A stretch of 64,000 nucleotides of DNA from Pseudoalteromonas sp. UG3-2 (GCF_037120705.1 NZ_JAWLJU010000002.1:2490001-2554000), one strand, 5' to 3'. Shown: positions 40,896 through 51,052, numbered from the stretch's first letter. Notes: a model not told the origin generated them from the sequence alone. Numbers and translations: made by a program.

Positions 40896-41948
40896 ATGAT
40901 GAAAATTAAAACTTTGAGCTTACTCGTTGCCATGGCAGCTGCTGCTAATGCAAACGCAAATACAACGGAGCCAACCGAAAGTGTTTACTTCGGTGTGTTT
41001 GGCGACTACTACAATGCCGATTGGAAAAATCACCGTGATATGGCGGGGTTAGATATTGAAGATTCTACCGGCTGGGGTGCTGAACTTGGTTACCGCTTCA
41101 ATCAATATTGGAGTGGTCGTGTTGAGTATGCTGACATGGACTTTGATCTTGCTGGTATCAGCAACGGTTCTATGGATGCTGAGCGCTATGGTATTGATGG
41201 TCTTTACCACTTCGATGGTGGCCCATTCTATGGTTTAGTCGGTATCAAAAAGATGAACCTAGATATTGTTGATGATAATACCTTTGCCAATGTCGGTGCT
41301 GGTGTGCGTCATTACTTTACGGATCACCTTTTCGTTAATGCGGAAGCGGCGATTTATCAAGGTATGGAAGCAGGTTTCACTGACGTAGGTGGTAAAATTG
41401 GCTTGAACTACTCGTTCGGCAGTGCTGGTAAAGCTGAAACTGTCGCTCCGGCTCCTGCGCCTAGCGTTGCTGAAGCACCAAAAGACAGTGACAAAGACGG
41501 TGTAGTAGACAGCGAAGACCAATGCGCGAATACGCCAATGACCGATGCCGTCGATGCTTCAGGTTGTACGTTGTATGAAATGAAAGAAGACACGGTCAGC
41601 CTGTTGGTGCGTTTCCCACACGATGACGCGACTTTCTCACAACAATACGTTGATGACATCAATGCTGTGGCTAAATTCTTAAAAGATCACAGCGATGCGG
41701 ATGTGGTAATTGAGGGTCATGCTTCAGCGGTCGGTGATGCCGATTATAACCAGAAGCTTTCTGAGCGTCGCGCTAAAAACGTAGCAGAAGAACTAGTGGA
41801 AATGGGTATTGATTCAATGCGTATTACGACCGTTGGCTACGGCGAAGAGCGTTTGAAAAACCCTGCCAATACTTTAGAAGCGCACGCCGAAAACCGTCGT
41901 GTTGAAGCCCATGTAACGGCGAAAGAAAAAGTAAAAGTAAAACGCTAA
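40896..41948 (+). CDS. OmpA-family outer-membrane protein
   Basis: A 350-residue protein. A signal peptide ends near NANANTTE, an N-terminal eight-strand barrel covers about residues 25-175, and an Ala/Pro linker follows. A calcium-binding thrombospondin-3-like repeat (DSDKDGVVDSEDQC) comes next, then a C-terminal OmpA peptidoglycan-binding domain (VVIEGHASAVGDADYN, LSERRAKNVAEEL). It links the outer membrane to the wall. Two ATG codons in a row follow AAGGA; the second (40899) has the better spacing, though still short. A strong terminator follows. Confidence 0.95.
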   Translation: MMKIKTLSLLVAMAAAANANANTTEPTESVYFGVFGDYYNADWKNHRDMAGLDIEDSTGWGAELGYRFNQYWSGRVEYADMDFDLAGISNGSMDAERYGIDGLYHFDGGPFYGLVGIKKMNLDIVDDNTFANVGAGVRHYFTDHLFVNAEAAIYQGMEAGFTDVGGKIGLNYSFGSAGKAETVAPAPAPSVAEAPKDSDKDGVVDSEDQCANTPMTDAVDASGCTLYEMKEDTVSLLVRFPHDDATFSQQYVDDINAVAKFLKDHSDADVVIEGHASAVGDADYNQKLSERRAKNVAEELVEMGIDSMRITTVGYGEERLKNPANTLEAHAENRRVEAHVTAKEKVKVKR

Positions 41949-41992
41949 ATAGTGTTTTAACTAAGCTCGCGGTTATATGCGAGCGGCTAAAA

Positions 41993-42015
41993 AGGCTCCT
42001 GCGGGAGCCTTTTTT
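41993..42015 (+). terminator. Terminator of the OmpA-family gene
   Basis: AGGCTCC (41993-41999) pairs with GGAGCCT (42004-42010) around a 4-nt loop, followed by a T-run. Confidence 0.9.
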
Positions 42016-42035
42016 GATCGCCGTGATGGCATCAG

Positions 42036-42056
42036 AGTAGAAATGATTCTCGTTTG
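42036..42056. promoter_or_regulatory. Possible Fur box before acnB
   Basis: GAAATGATTCTCGTTTGAC contains AATGATTCTC, close to the left two-thirds of the Fur consensus; the right end is weak. Iron control of an Fe-S aconitase would make sense, usually through a small RNA. This is a weak candidate. Confidence 0.35.
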
Positions 42057-42272
42057 ACTATTATTCACCTAAATAGGCTTGTGTTAGTATGCTTATTCAT
42101 TGTATTTATAGTGAGTATAAGGCGAGGTATCGCATGCAAGATTTTCATCTATACTCAAAGACCTTATAATTGTTGATTATAAATTATGGTCAAGGAAATG
42201 ATTTTGTCGCTCGTCAAGCGAGAATGACAAGAGCGTTTGCTTGTCTGTCCACGTCACCAAGAGGGCAATATT

Positions 42273-44870
42273 GTGCTTCAAGAATATCGTAAACACGTAG
42301 AAGAGCGTGCCGCGCAAGGTATCGTGCCTAAGCCACTAGACGCGCAGCAAACCGCAGATCTAATTGAATTATTAAAAACACCACCGGCAGGCGAAGAAGA
42401 GTTCATCGTTGATCTATTTATCAACCGTGTACCGCCAGGTGTTGATGATGCCGCTTACGTTAAAGCAGGCTTCCTTGCAGCCATCACCAAAGGTGAAGCT
42501 GAATCTCCATTGATTTCTAAAGAGTACGCTGCTGAATTACTTGGCACTATGCTAGGTGGTTACAACATCGCGCCTATGGTTGACCTACTAGACGACGATG
42601 CGCTAGCACCAATCGCAGTGAAAGGCTTATCTCATACCCTACTTATGTTTGATGCTTTCTACGACGTAGAAGAAAAAGCGAAAGCGGGTAACAAGTACGC
42701 AAAAGAAATCATCGAGTCTTGGGCAAAAGCGGAGTGGTTCCTAGAAAAACCAGCGGTTGCTGAGAAAATTTCTGTGACCGTATTTAAGGTAACTGGTGAG
42801 ACTAACACCGATGACCTATCTCCAGCACCAGATGCTTGGTCACGTCCTGATATCCCACTGCACGCACTCGCTATGTTGAAAAACGAGCGTGACGGCATTA
42901 ACCCTGATAAACCAGGCGAAGTAGGCCCAATTGCGCAACTTGAAGAACTAAACACTAAAGGTCTTCCGCTGGCATACGTGGGTGACGTTGTAGGTACGGG
43001 TTCTTCTCGTAAATCAGCGACTAACTCTGTGCTTTGGTTCATGGGTCAAGATATCCCACACGTTCCAAATAAGCGCGTTGGCGGTGTTTGTCTAGGCGGC
43101 AAGATTGCTCCAATCTTCTTCAATACCATGGAAGATTCTGGTGCCTTACCTATCGAGCTAAATGTTGATGACCTAAACATGGGTGACCAAATTGACATTT
43201 ACCCATACGAAGGTGTGGTTAAGCGTCACGGCACAGATGAAGTGATTTCAACATTCTCACTAAAATCGGATGTTATCCTAGACGAAGTTCGTGCTGGTGG
43301 CCGTATTCCACTGATCATCGGTCGTGGTCTAACTGACAAAGCACGTGAATCACTAGGCATGGAAAAAGAAGACATTTTCCGTAAGCCTAAGCTGATCAAA
43401 GATTCTGGTAAAGGCTTCACTTTAGCTCAGAAGATGGTTGGTAAAGCATGTAACATGGACGGCGTTCGTCCTGGTCAATACTGTGAGCCAACGATGACGA
43501 CTGTGGGTTCTCAGGATACCACCGGTCCAATGACTCGTGATGAGCTGAAAGACCTTGCATGTCTTGGTTTCTCTGCTGACCTAACTATGCAGTCATTCTG
43601 TCACACTTCAGCTTATCCTAAGCCAGTAGATGTGAATACTCACCACACATTACCAGATTTCATCATGAACCGTGGCGGTGTATCACTGCGTCCAGGTGAC
43701 GGTGTTATCCACTCATGGCTAAACCGTATGCTACTTCCTGATACGGTTGGTACCGGCGGTGACTCGCATACGCGTTTCCCATTAGGTATTTCATTCCCAG
43801 CGGGTTCTGGTGCGGTAGCATTCGCAGCGGCAACAGGCGTTATGCCACTGGATATGCCGGAATCAATTTTGGTTCGCTTTAAAGGTGAAATGCAACCGGG
43901 TATCACATTACGTGACCTAGTACATGCGATCCCTTACTACGCAATCCAGCAAGGTCTATTAACGGTTGAGAAGAAAGGTAAGATCAACGAATTCTCTGGT
44001 CGTATCCTTGAAATCGAAGGTGTTGAGCACCTAACTGTTGAGCAAGCGTTCGAGCTATCGGATGCATCTGCAGAGCGTAGTGCTGCTGGTTGTACAGTTA
44101 AGCTTTCACAAGAGTCTATCGAAGAGTACCTAAACTCTAACATCGTGATGTTGAAGTGGATGATCTCTGAAGGCTACGGTGATGTACGTACTATTGAGCG
44201 TCGTATTACTAAGATGGAAGAGTGGTTAGCAAACCCTGAACTAATGATGGCAGATGCTGACGCAGAATACGCGCACACCATTGAGATTGACCTTGCTGAA
44301 ATCAAAGAGCCAATTCTTTGTGCACCAAATGACCCTGATGACGCGCGTTTACTATCTGACGTGACAGGCGAGAAAATCGATGAAGTATTCATCGGTTCTT
44401 GTATGACTAACATTGGTCACTTCCGTGCCGCAGGTAAACTACTGGATAACTATGGCGGTCGCTTACCGACGCAGCTATGGGTAGCACCACCAACTAAGAT
44501 GGACCGTGATCAGTTAACTGATGAAGGTTACTATGGCATTTACGGCCGTGTTGGTGCGCGTATCGAAACTCCTGGATGTTCACTTTGTATGGGTAACCAA
44601 GCACGTGTTGCAGACAAGGCAACTGTGGTATCGACCTCTACACGTAACTTCCCGAACCGTTTAGGTACCGGTGCGAACGTATTCTTGGCTTCTGCTGAGC
44701 TTGCTGCAGTAGCGGCGATTATGGGTAAATTACCGACGCCAGCTGAATACCATGAGTACGCTGAGAAGATCAACGCAACGGCAGCAGATACCTACCGTTA
44801 CTTGAACTTCCACAAAATGCCTCAGTACACGCAAAAGGCAGACACGGTAATTATCCAACAAGCGGTTTAA
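42273..44870 (+). CDS. acnB: Aconitate hydratase B
   Basis: An 865-residue TCA-cycle aconitase that interconverts citrate and isocitrate; it also acts as an mRNA-binding protein when its Fe-S cluster is lost. The GTG at 42273 is chosen: GAGG lies 8 nt before, and the start [13 protein letters not shown] aligns with E. coli MLEEYRKHVAERA, giving exactly the E. coli length. HEAT-like N-terminal and swivel domains precede the catalytic part, which is ordered differently from AcnA. Cluster cysteines are in [11 protein letters not shown] and GCSLCMGNQ. Identity to E. coli AcnB is high throughout. Confidence 0.98.
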   Translation: MLQEYRKHVEERAAQGIVPKPLDAQQTADLIELLKTPPAGEEEFIVDLFINRVPPGVDDAAYVKAGFLAAITKGEAESPLISKEYAAELLGTMLGGYNIAPMVDLLDDDALAPIAVKGLSHTLLMFDAFYDVEEKAKAGNKYAKEIIESWAKAEWFLEKPAVAEKISVTVFKVTGETNTDDLSPAPDAWSRPDIPLHALAMLKNERDGINPDKPGEVGPIAQLEELNTKGLPLAYVGDVVGTGSSRKSATNSVLWFMGQDIPHVPNKRVGGVCLGGKIAPIFFNTMEDSGALPIELNVDDLNMGDQIDIYPYEGVVKRHGTDEVISTFSLKSDVILDEVRAGGRIPLIIGRGLTDKARESLGMEKEDIFRKPKLIKDSGKGFTLAQKMVGKACNMDGVRPGQYCEPTMTTVGSQDTTGPMTRDELKDLACLGFSADLTMQSFCHTSAYPKPVDVNTHHTLPDFIMNRGGVSLRPGDGVIHSWLNRMLLPDTVGTGGDSHTRFPLGISFPAGSGAVAFAAATGVMPLDMPESILVRFKGEMQPGITLRDLVHAIPYYAIQQGLLTVEKKGKINEFSGRILEIEGVEHLTVEQAFELSDASAERSAAGCTVKLSQESIEEYLNSNIVMLKWMISEGYGDVRTIERRITKMEEWLANPELMMADADAEYAHTIEIDLAEIKEPILCAPNDPDDARLLSDVTGEKIDEVFIGSCMTNIGHFRAAGKLLDNYGGRLPTQLWVAPPTKMDRDQLTDEGYYGIYGRVGARIETPGCSLCMGNQARVADKATVVSTSTRNFPNRLGTGANVFLASAELAAVAAIMGKLPTPAEYHEYAEKINATAADTYRYLNFHKMPQYTQKADTVIIQQAV

Positions 44871-44889
44871 TTACGTAACAATAGAAAAA

Positions 44890-44913
44890 AGCCAGCATAT
44901 GCTGGCTTTTTTT
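44890..44913 (+). terminator. acnB terminator
   Basis: AGCCAGCATATGCTGGCT (44890-44907) is a perfect palindrome followed by six T and preceded by six A. It lies 20 nt after the acnB stop. Confidence 0.9.
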
Positions 44914-45103
44914 ATGCACATAAAACAGTCAACTTAAATGGTGTTGTCATTGTTTATTTTAAAAGTGGATAAATAAACTTCCAAGCTGATTATATGTGGA
45001 TTTTTATTGCATTTAAGGTGATAAATACTTGGTTTTTTAAACAGTAATTTTTTCTAGTTTTATTAGAATTGTCGCCAAATTCTCATCAATAGGCGAGAGG
45101 ATC

Positions 45104-45736
45104 ATGACTACAGTAAACAACCAGAATTTATTGCAACTTCGTTTTATCGGCCAGTCTCACATTGACGCGGTAAAACCTTTCTTTAATCAACTTCCTGATA
45201 ATCCTTATGCGGATGGCGCGTTCAGAAAACGTCGCTACTCAGTGATCAAATTTGTTGATGGTGAAGTTTCACTGCAACCAACCAAGGCCTTTGTTCAAGA
45301 CGACTCGATTAATACCTTCCAAGGCAACGTTGAGCGTGTTTATGAAAACCTTGAAACAGAAATGCTAAATACTGCTGGCTTTAAGCACTTACTTACCGAA
45401 TTTAAAGCCATGACAGGGATCGCTGATGACACCAACATCGAAGTGCACCAGTTCCGTATGCTGGCCATTGAAAGCGATACTCCTCCAGCACCTGAAGGCG
45501 TTCACCAAGATGGTTTTGACCACGTTTGCGTATGTGGTGTTTCTCACGAAAATATCGCGGGCGGTGAGCTGCTAGTGTATGAACACCAAGAAGCCGAACC
45601 TTGCTTTAAAATGGAAATTAAAGACGGTTTATTTGCGCTAGTGAACGACCGTGAAGTGTGGCACAACGCCACGCCAATGAATAAGCTAGATGGCAATCAA
45701 GAAGGCTACCTAGATTGCTTCGTATTTACAGCCTAA
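45104..45736 (+). CDS. 2-oxoglutarate/Fe(II)-dependent dioxygenase family protein
   Basis: A 210-residue protein with the iron-binding triad of Fe(II)/2-oxoglutarate oxygenases: His134 and Asp136 in GVHQDGFDHV, and His187 in EVWHNATPM. It resembles the family that includes bacterial free L-amino acid hydroxylases such as isoleucine dioxygenase. It is followed after 9 nt by a class V PLP enzyme, so the two probably act on one substrate. The substrate is unknown. Its own promoter should lie in the AT-rich 233 nt after acnB; GGCGAGAGG precedes the ATG. Confidence 0.82.
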   Translation: MTTVNNQNLLQLRFIGQSHIDAVKPFFNQLPDNPYADGAFRKRRYSVIKFVDGEVSLQPTKAFVQDDSINTFQGNVERVYENLETEMLNTAGFKHLLTEFKAMTGIADDTNIEVHQFRMLAIESDTPPAPEGVHQDGFDHVCVCGVSHENIAGGELLVYEHQEAEPCFKMEIKDGLFALVNDREVWHNATPMNKLDGNQEGYLDCFVFTA

Positions 45737-45745
45737 GAGGGTAGT

Positions 45746-46981
45746 ATGGACTTAAACCAAGTGCGTCGTCAGTTTCCTGCCTTAATGCAAAGTGTTAATG
45801 GCAGTGAGCCTATTTTTCTCGATGGTCCAGGTGGCTCGCAAGTGCCACAATCAGTACTCAGCGCTATGTCAGCGTATTTGGGGTATTTTAACTCGAACTT
45901 AGGCGGTGCGTTTTTCTCTAGTGATAAAACCGTGAGCTTAATGCATGAGGCAAGACAAGCGGTTGCCGACTTACTCAATGCCCCAAGTGCCGAGCAAATC
46001 GTTTTTGGTGCCAACATGACCAGCTTAACTTTTAGCTTTAGTCGGGCACTGTCTCGTGATTGGCAAGCCAATGATGAAATCATTGTGACCAATGCCGATC
46101 ACTTCTCCAATGTCTCGTCTTGGCGTCAAGCGGCTGAAGACAAAGGCGCAACAGTACATGCAGTCAAAATCAACGAGAGCGATTGTACCTTAGACTTAGA
46201 GCATTTTGAGTCGTTATTGAATGCCAACACCAAGTTGGTTGCGGTAACGTACGCTTCTAATACCACAGGTTCAATCAACGACATTAAACGTATTGTTGAA
46301 CGTGCGCACCAAGTTGGTGCATTAGTCTATGTCGATGCTGTCCACTATGCGCCTCATGAGCTTATCGACGTACAAGCGTTGAACTGCGACTTTTTAGCCT
46401 GTTCAGCCTACAAGTTTTTTGGCCCTCATGTCGGGATTGTGTATGGTAAACGCGAGCACCTAGAAGGGTTTACTCCTTACAAGGTTGAGCCTGCGAAAGA
46501 TATTATTCCTGGCCGCTGGGAAACCGGTACGCAAAGCTTTGAAGGCTTGGCTGGTGTGGTTGCTGCAATCGACTATATTGCTTCACTGAGTGGCATGACG
46601 GCAGATACACCGCGTCGTGAGAAACTGGTGGAAGCGTTTGCGCGTTCTAAAGCCCATGAAATGCAGTTAAGTAAACACTTCTTGACGCGTTTAGCTGAGT
46701 TTAAACAAATTCGTTTATTCGGTATCGACTCACTAGACAGACTCGAACAACGAACACCGACTTTCGCGCTGACATTTGATGGCATCGAACCGCGCAAAGT
46801 GTCGGAGTTTTTAGGTGCGAAGCACATGTGTGTTTGGGATGGTAACTTCTACGCTCAAGGGTTATGTGAACAACTGGGCGTGATGGATAAAGGCGGTGTG
46901 GTACGCATTGGTTGCATGCACTACAACACCATCGAAGAGCTTGATAGGCTTTTTGCAGCGTTTACTGAATTACTCAGTTAA
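45746..46981 (+). CDS. Class V PLP enzyme, cysteine-desulfurase-like (VC1184 subfamily type)
   Basis: A 411-residue fold-type I PLP enzyme. The likely Schiff-base Lys223 is in CSAYKFFGPHVGIVYG, and the cofactor Asp/His are in VDAVHYAPH. The C-terminal loop (HMCVWDGNFYAQGL) does not carry the mobile RxGxxCA catalytic-Cys motif of IscS or SufS. It looks like the cysteine-desulfurase-like subfamily named after Vibrio cholerae VC1184, whose reaction is not established. It follows the dioxygenase gene by 9 nt with GAGGG before the ATG, so they form a two-gene operon. Confidence 0.85.
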   Translation: MDLNQVRRQFPALMQSVNGSEPIFLDGPGGSQVPQSVLSAMSAYLGYFNSNLGGAFFSSDKTVSLMHEARQAVADLLNAPSAEQIVFGANMTSLTFSFSRALSRDWQANDEIIVTNADHFSNVSSWRQAAEDKGATVHAVKINESDCTLDLEHFESLLNANTKLVAVTYASNTTGSINDIKRIVERAHQVGALVYVDAVHYAPHELIDVQALNCDFLACSAYKFFGPHVGIVYGKREHLEGFTPYKVEPAKDIIPGRWETGTQSFEGLAGVVAAIDYIASLSGMTADTPRREKLVEAFARSKAHEMQLSKHFLTRLAEFKQIRLFGIDSLDRLEQRTPTFALTFDGIEPRKVSEFLGAKHMCVWDGNFYAQGLCEQLGVMDKGGVVRIGCMHYNTIEELDRLFAAFTELLS

Positions 46982-47092
46982 GTTGTACACGCCCAAATTT
47001 GACCTGATAGTTACCCATTTTTCAAGCGGTGACTGTCAGCTTTGATTTGGGCTAATCTCTTTGCTACCAATTCAGATGAATAAGGAAGTTGA

Positions 47093-47386
47093 ATGCTTTT
47101 TGTTAAAATAGTGGCTGTTTTTTTATTGCCAATCTTTCAGCTTTGGGGCTTTTTTCTAGATAATGGAATCCAGATATTTAGTTCTTTAGAACCGCACTTA
47201 CATGATTTCTATCCATTTATCATGCTTCTCTCTTTGCTACTTTTTTTGTTCGCTAGCTATAACGAGAAGTCTGACAGTAATTACATTGAAAGTACTGCAG
47301 GCAAGATAATTTCTTGGATTGGCTTATTTTATATTGTTATGAGTATAATTGCTTACATCCTAATTAAACTCTTACTAAGCGCATGA
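47093..47386 (+). CDS. Small membrane protein of unknown function
   Basis: A 97-residue hydrophobic protein with about three predicted membrane helices (residues 1-25, 40-58, 70-95) and a short polar loop NEKSDSNYIES. AAGGAAG precedes the ATG. No family was recognised. The gene is more AT-rich than its neighbours, which may point to recent acquisition. Confidence 0.6.
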   Translation: MLFVKIVAVFLLPIFQLWGFFLDNGIQIFSSLEPHLHDFYPFIMLLSLLLFLFASYNEKSDSNYIESTAGKIISWIGLFYIVMSIIAYILIKLLLSA

Positions 47387-47407
47387 TCGTTCGCACTGGC
47401 TAAAAAG

Positions 47408-47866
47408 TTAACTATGTGCTTCAACAAACTCATTAAGCTTGGCAATACGTAAGCTCATTCCCTCAATTAACTTATCTTTAATTTTCTCACGAATGACATT
47501 GGGCAATCTGGTTAAGGCATCTGGGGTGATGGCCAGAATAATGCTGTCCTTGACTGCGCGTGCACTGGTGCTGCGTTCACGATTGCTAATAAAGGCCCCT
47601 TCACCCAAAAACTCTCCTGGACCTACGCGGCCGAGATCGTGATCGTTATCCTGCTTAAAAATTAAAAACTCGCCACTGAGGACAATATATAAACGATTGT
47701 CTTTTTCAAAGCGCTTGAAGGCGTGCCGATCTTTTTGTACTAGATATAAATGACTAAAAGATTCCAGCAATACTTGTCGTTCTGACAGCGTAAAATCATG
47801 AAAAAACGAGAGTCGATTTATGATCTCTAACTGTTTAAACAAGGGGACACTTTCTAATAACTTCAT
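47408..47866 (-). CDS. Cyclic-nucleotide-binding-domain protein
   Basis: A 152-residue single cNMP-binding (Crp-like) domain without a DNA-binding or other output domain. Typical features are the beta-roll LYIVLSGEFLIFKQ, the PBC-like stretch VGPGEFLGEGAFISNRERSTSARA, and a C-terminal helix. The arginine in ERSTSA fits the phosphate-binding cassette. It lies 22 nt downstream of ntrC on the same strand and might be co-transcribed. The partner it would regulate is not evident. Confidence 0.85.
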   Translation of the reverse strand: MKLLESVPLFKQLEIINRLSFFHDFTLSERQVLLESFSHLYLVQKDRHAFKRFEKDNRLYIVLSGEFLIFKQDNDHDLGRVGPGEFLGEGAFISNRERSTSARAVKDSIILAITPDALTRLPNVIREKIKDKLIEGMSLRIAKLNEFVEAHS

Positions 47867-47888
47867 AAACGCTTTGGGTCGATTAATC

Positions 47889-49286
47889 TTAATCCTGAAT
47901 ATTGCGTTCTTTTAGCTTGCGCGTCAATGTATTGCGACCCCAACCAATTTTTAATGCTGCGTCTTGTTTATGGCCATGACAAGCTGACAGTGCCGATTGT
48001 ATTAAGCGGGTTTCAAGTTGTGCTTGAACATCGGGCCAAATATGATCTTTGCCTTGGCGTAACTCAGTGTCTAACCAAGACTGAAAAGCATCTAACCAGT
48101 CGCCTTGAATCGCATGACTTGCAGGCTCGGGCTTATCCAATTCTTCAGGAAGGTCAGCGGGTGTCACCAGCTCGCCGGGTGCCATGACAGTAAGCCAACG
48201 GCAGGTGTTTTCCAGTTGCCTAACATTACCAGGCCAGTGATAGGCCTGCATTTTTTGCAGCGCATGTTTGGAAATGATTTTTGGTTCTGCTTTAAGCTCT
48301 TTGGCACTTTTGGCTAAAAAGTGATCGCTCAGGGCGGCAATGTCTTCCGGTCGCTCTCGTAATGCAGGCAGTTTCAAGCGCACCACATTGAGGCGGTGGA
48401 ACAAGTCTTCGCGAAATTTCCCTTGCTTAACTAGGGTTTCAAGATCTTGGTGGGTAGCAGCAACAATGCGAACATCCACTTTAACGCTGTGATGGCCACC
48501 AACACGATAAAATTCGCCATCGGCTAATACCCGTAATAGCCGAGTTTGCACATCTAAGGGCATATCACCAATTTCATCTAAAAACAGCGTGCCACCATCT
48601 GCTTGCTCGAAACGGCCGCGGCGCATGCTGTCGGCCCCAGTGAAAGCCCCTTTCTCGTGGCCAAACAGTTCTGACTCGACTAAATCTTTAGGAATGGCCG
48701 CCATATTGAGCGCTACAAAAGCGCCTTCTTTGCGTGGGCTATGGTTATGCAGAGCACCGGCAACCAGCTCTTTACCGGTGCCCGATTCGCCGTTGATTAA
48801 TACACTCATACTGGATGCTGACAGCTTACCGATAGCACGGAATACTTCCTGCATGGCTGGGGCTTCACCAATAATATCTGGGCTGCTGGCTTTGCTGCTT
48901 TGACGCTTTTGCTTTTTGCTTTGTTGTCCTGCGCGAAAGGCTCGCTGTACCAAGGAAACGGCTTCTTCCAGATCAAAGGGTTTGGCCAAGTATTCAAAGG
49001 CGCCTTTTTTAAACGCATTAACTGCAGAGTCAAGATCAGAGTGTGCCGTCATGATGATCACTGGCAAATTAGGGTAGTGCGAGGCCAACTTTTCGAGCAG
49101 TGCCATGCCGTCAATGCCTGGCATGCGAACATCAGAGATCAACACGGAAGGTTGCTCATATTCCAGTGCGGTTAACACATCTTGGCCATTAGCAAAGCTT
49201 TCGGTGACAAATTCTGCGCGCTTTAAGGCTTTTTCTAGAACAAATCGAATCGAAGCATCATCATCGACTAACCAAACTGATTTCAT
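47889..49286 (-). CDS. ntrC: Nitrogen regulation response regulator NtrC (GlnG)
   Basis: A 465-residue sigma-54 activator. The receiver domain has the phospho-acceptor Asp in VLISDVRMPGIDG. The AAA+ domain has Walker A GESGTGKE, the sigma-54-contacting GAFTGA loop, and Walker B GGTLFLDEIGDM. The C-terminal Fis-type helix-turn-helix is DAALKIGWGRNTLTRKLKE. It overlaps ntrB by 4 nt. Under nitrogen limitation it activates glnA; matching binding sites are found at 50378, 52808 and 52842. Confidence 0.97.
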   Translation of the reverse strand: MKSVWLVDDDASIRFVLEKALKRAEFVTESFANGQDVLTALEYEQPSVLISDVRMPGIDGMALLEKLASHYPNLPVIIMTAHSDLDSAVNAFKKGAFEYLAKPFDLEEAVSLVQRAFRAGQQSKKQKRQSSKASSPDIIGEAPAMQEVFRAIGKLSASSMSVLINGESGTGKELVAGALHNHSPRKEGAFVALNMAAIPKDLVESELFGHEKGAFTGADSMRRGRFEQADGGTLFLDEIGDMPLDVQTRLLRVLADGEFYRVGGHHSVKVDVRIVAATHQDLETLVKQGKFREDLFHRLNVVRLKLPALRERPEDIAALSDHFLAKSAKELKAEPKIISKHALQKMQAYHWPGNVRQLENTCRWLTVMAPGELVTPADLPEELDKPEPASHAIQGDWLDAFQSWLDTELRQGKDHIWPDVQAQLETRLIQSALSACHGHKQDAALKIGWGRNTLTRKLKERNIQD

Positions 49287-50365
49287 TGCACGTTTCCTGT
49301 TTCAGTGTTGTCAAAAGGCAGGTAAATATTAAACTCGGTATGCCCTGGCCAACTATCGAACTCAATAAAGCCCTGATGTTGTTCAATCAGAGTTTGCGCG
49401 ATAGAAAGGCCTAATCCAGAGCCGCCCTCCTTATTGGTGATCATCGGGAAGAATAAGGTTTCTTTTAGTTCTTCAGCAATGCCCGGACCATTATCACTGA
49501 TGCGGATCAGTAACGCTTTTTTCAGTAGCCGCTCGGCATGGTGTAAGCGATGTTTGACCCGAGTGGTGATGGTGATGGTGCCATCGTGTTGCAGCGCTTG
49601 CTGAGCATTGCGGATAATATTTAACAACACCTGCTGTATTTTCGCCTGATCGATTACGATGGGCGGAATACTGGGATCGTAGTCTTTAATTAACGCTATC
49701 TCAGCGTCACGCTCCAAGGTGGTCAGTTTAATGACCGACTCCAATGCTTGGTGAATATTACAGGGTTCTTTTTGTGGTAGCTGATTCGGCCCTAGTAACC
49801 TGTCCACCAACTCACGCAATCTATCCGCTTGTTCAATGATCAAGGCTGCGCATTCTTCCCGCTCTTGTTGATCGGTTTCATACTGCAATAATTGCGCCGC
49901 TCCGCGTATTCCTCCGAGGGGATTTTTGACTTCATGTGCTAAGCCGCGAATTAAATTTCGTGATGCTTGAAATTGGTGCATTTGGTTGGATGCTTGGTCA
50001 TAGCGTAGAGCGTCATCCACACGGCGGCATTCCAGTAAAATATAGGCAGCACCAGATAACATTAAACGCCTGGCATGCAGCCCTAAAGTGGCCACTCGAT
50101 TATCGACAAACACCACGTCTACTCTGTGTTGCTGGCAATCGACGCCATCTTGTAAGACATACTTTGCCAGTCGTTCTAAATCAAACTGATGATGATTAAA
50201 AACACTGTCCATGGCCATACCACATAGGCGTTTAGTGCTTAAACCAAGCAGTTCACTGCTGCTGTAATTGGCAAAGCGAATCGTCATGCTGTCGTCCAGC
50301 ACTAATATGGCCGTTGCCAGGGACTGCCATATTTTATCTAGTTCATTGAGGTTGTTTTGATCCAT
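49283..50365 (-). CDS. ntrB: Nitrogen regulation sensor kinase NtrB (GlnL)
   Basis: A 360-residue cytoplasmic histidine kinase/phosphatase that controls NtrC phosphorylation under PII control. The N-terminal PAS domain spans about residues 8-110. The phospho-acceptor His is in GLAHEVKNPLGGIRGAAQLL. The ATP-binding motifs are LLNIIRNAQQAL, RISDNGPGIAEE and EGGSGLGLSIAQTLIE. It is followed by ntrC with a 4-nt overlap. A perfect NtrC site lies 13 nt before its start, suggesting autoregulation. Confidence 0.97.
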   Translation of the reverse strand: MDQNNLNELDKIWQSLATAILVLDDSMTIRFANYSSSELLGLSTKRLCGMAMDSVFNHHQFDLERLAKYVLQDGVDCQQHRVDVVFVDNRVATLGLHARRLMLSGAAYILLECRRVDDALRYDQASNQMHQFQASRNLIRGLAHEVKNPLGGIRGAAQLLQYETDQQEREECAALIIEQADRLRELVDRLLGPNQLPQKEPCNIHQALESVIKLTTLERDAEIALIKDYDPSIPPIVIDQAKIQQVLLNIIRNAQQALQHDGTITITTRVKHRLHHAERLLKKALLIRISDNGPGIAEELKETLFFPMITNKEGGSGLGLSIAQTLIEQHQGFIEFDSWPGHTEFNIYLPFDNTETGNVQ

Positions 50366-50377
50366 TTAAGGTCACCG

Positions 50378-50394
50378 TGCACCAATGTGGTGCA
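50378..50394. promoter_or_regulatory. NtrC binding site before ntrB
   Basis: TGCACCAATGTGGTGCA is an exact match to the NtrC consensus TGCACC-N5-GGTGCA. It is so close to the ntrB start that NtrC bound here probably represses ntrBC, as at the glnL promoter of enteric bacteria. Confidence 0.92.
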
Positions 50395-50494
50395 ATGAGC
50401 ATAGCATATTAAACGCAGGATGCGATATGCCAGGCACTTTAATAGCAAAACATTAACCATTAATAAATCGTGCCAACTTGGGGGGAAAGTAACG

Positions 50495-51052
50495 TTAGTT
50501 GTTAATGCTGTTGCGATGTAGGAAAAACGTCACTGGTTCGCTTTGTGCTACCAATTGGCCCTTATTGTTAAAGGCTTTTAACACCAAAGAGTGTTCACCA
50601 CGGTATAGGTTTCGCAAGGCAAATTGCGTAGTGGTTTGTTTTGGCCCTGTGGCTTTACCATTAACAAATAATTGTACGCTCAAGCCTTGGCTAAAGCGTG
50701 GCTCTATCCTGCCTGCAACATGAACGCTGCCGCTATTATCACGAATGGTTTGTTCGTGTTCAGGAGTGGTAATAGTGGCTTGATATTGAATTGGATCGGC
50801 TTTGACCTTAGGGGTTAATACTTGCGTGTCTACGCTTGGCATGGTTAGCGTATTGCGGTTGAGGTTCACTTCTTGAGCGCCTTTTTGGGCGATATCGGAA
50901 TACACCCAATTACCGTTTTTATCCTTCCAACGGTAAACCTTTGGCTCTGCATCGGCGTAACTTGGCCAGCAAATGATTGTGCAAAGCGCACTAAAAACCA
51001 AGATGTGATACCACTGACGCACGCGCTTTCTCCCGAAAAAGTGAATACTCAT
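50495..51052 (-). CDS. Exported DUF4124-domain protein
   Basis: A 185-residue protein with an N-terminal membrane/signal segment (ILVFSALCTIICWPSYADA). A DUF4124-type motif follows (KVYRWKDKNGNWVYSDIAQ). The C-terminal Ig-like part (HVAGRIEPRFSQGLSVQLFVNG...LVLKAFNNKGQLVAQS) resembles a bacterial surface-repeat fold. It sits between glnA and ntrB, a common position for this gene in gammaproteobacteria. Function is unknown, and a link to nitrogen control is not shown beyond position. Confidence 0.82.
   Translation of the reverse strand: MSIHFFGRKRVRQWYHILVFSALCTIICWPSYADAEPKVYRWKDKNGNWVYSDIAQKGAQEVNLNRNTLTMPSVDTQVLTPKVKADPIQYQATITTPEHEQTIRDNSGSVHVAGRIEPRFSQGLSVQLFVNGKATGPKQTTTQFALRNLYRGEHSLVLKAFNNKGQLVAQSEPVTFFLHRNSINN

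Larger units (their letters stand above)
41949..42272. other. Intergenic region between ompA-like gene and acnB
   Basis: 324 nt. It holds the ompA-like terminator (41993-42015), a preceding small hairpin, a Fur-like site near 42036, and presumably the acnB promoter. No gene was found; the open frame upstream of acnB has no start with a ribosome site. Confidence 0.7.

Noticed and set aside
42237..42272. Upstream start for acnB (12 extra residues)
   Set aside because: No ribosome site, and the extension does not align with AcnB, whereas GTG at 42273 gives exactly the known start and length.
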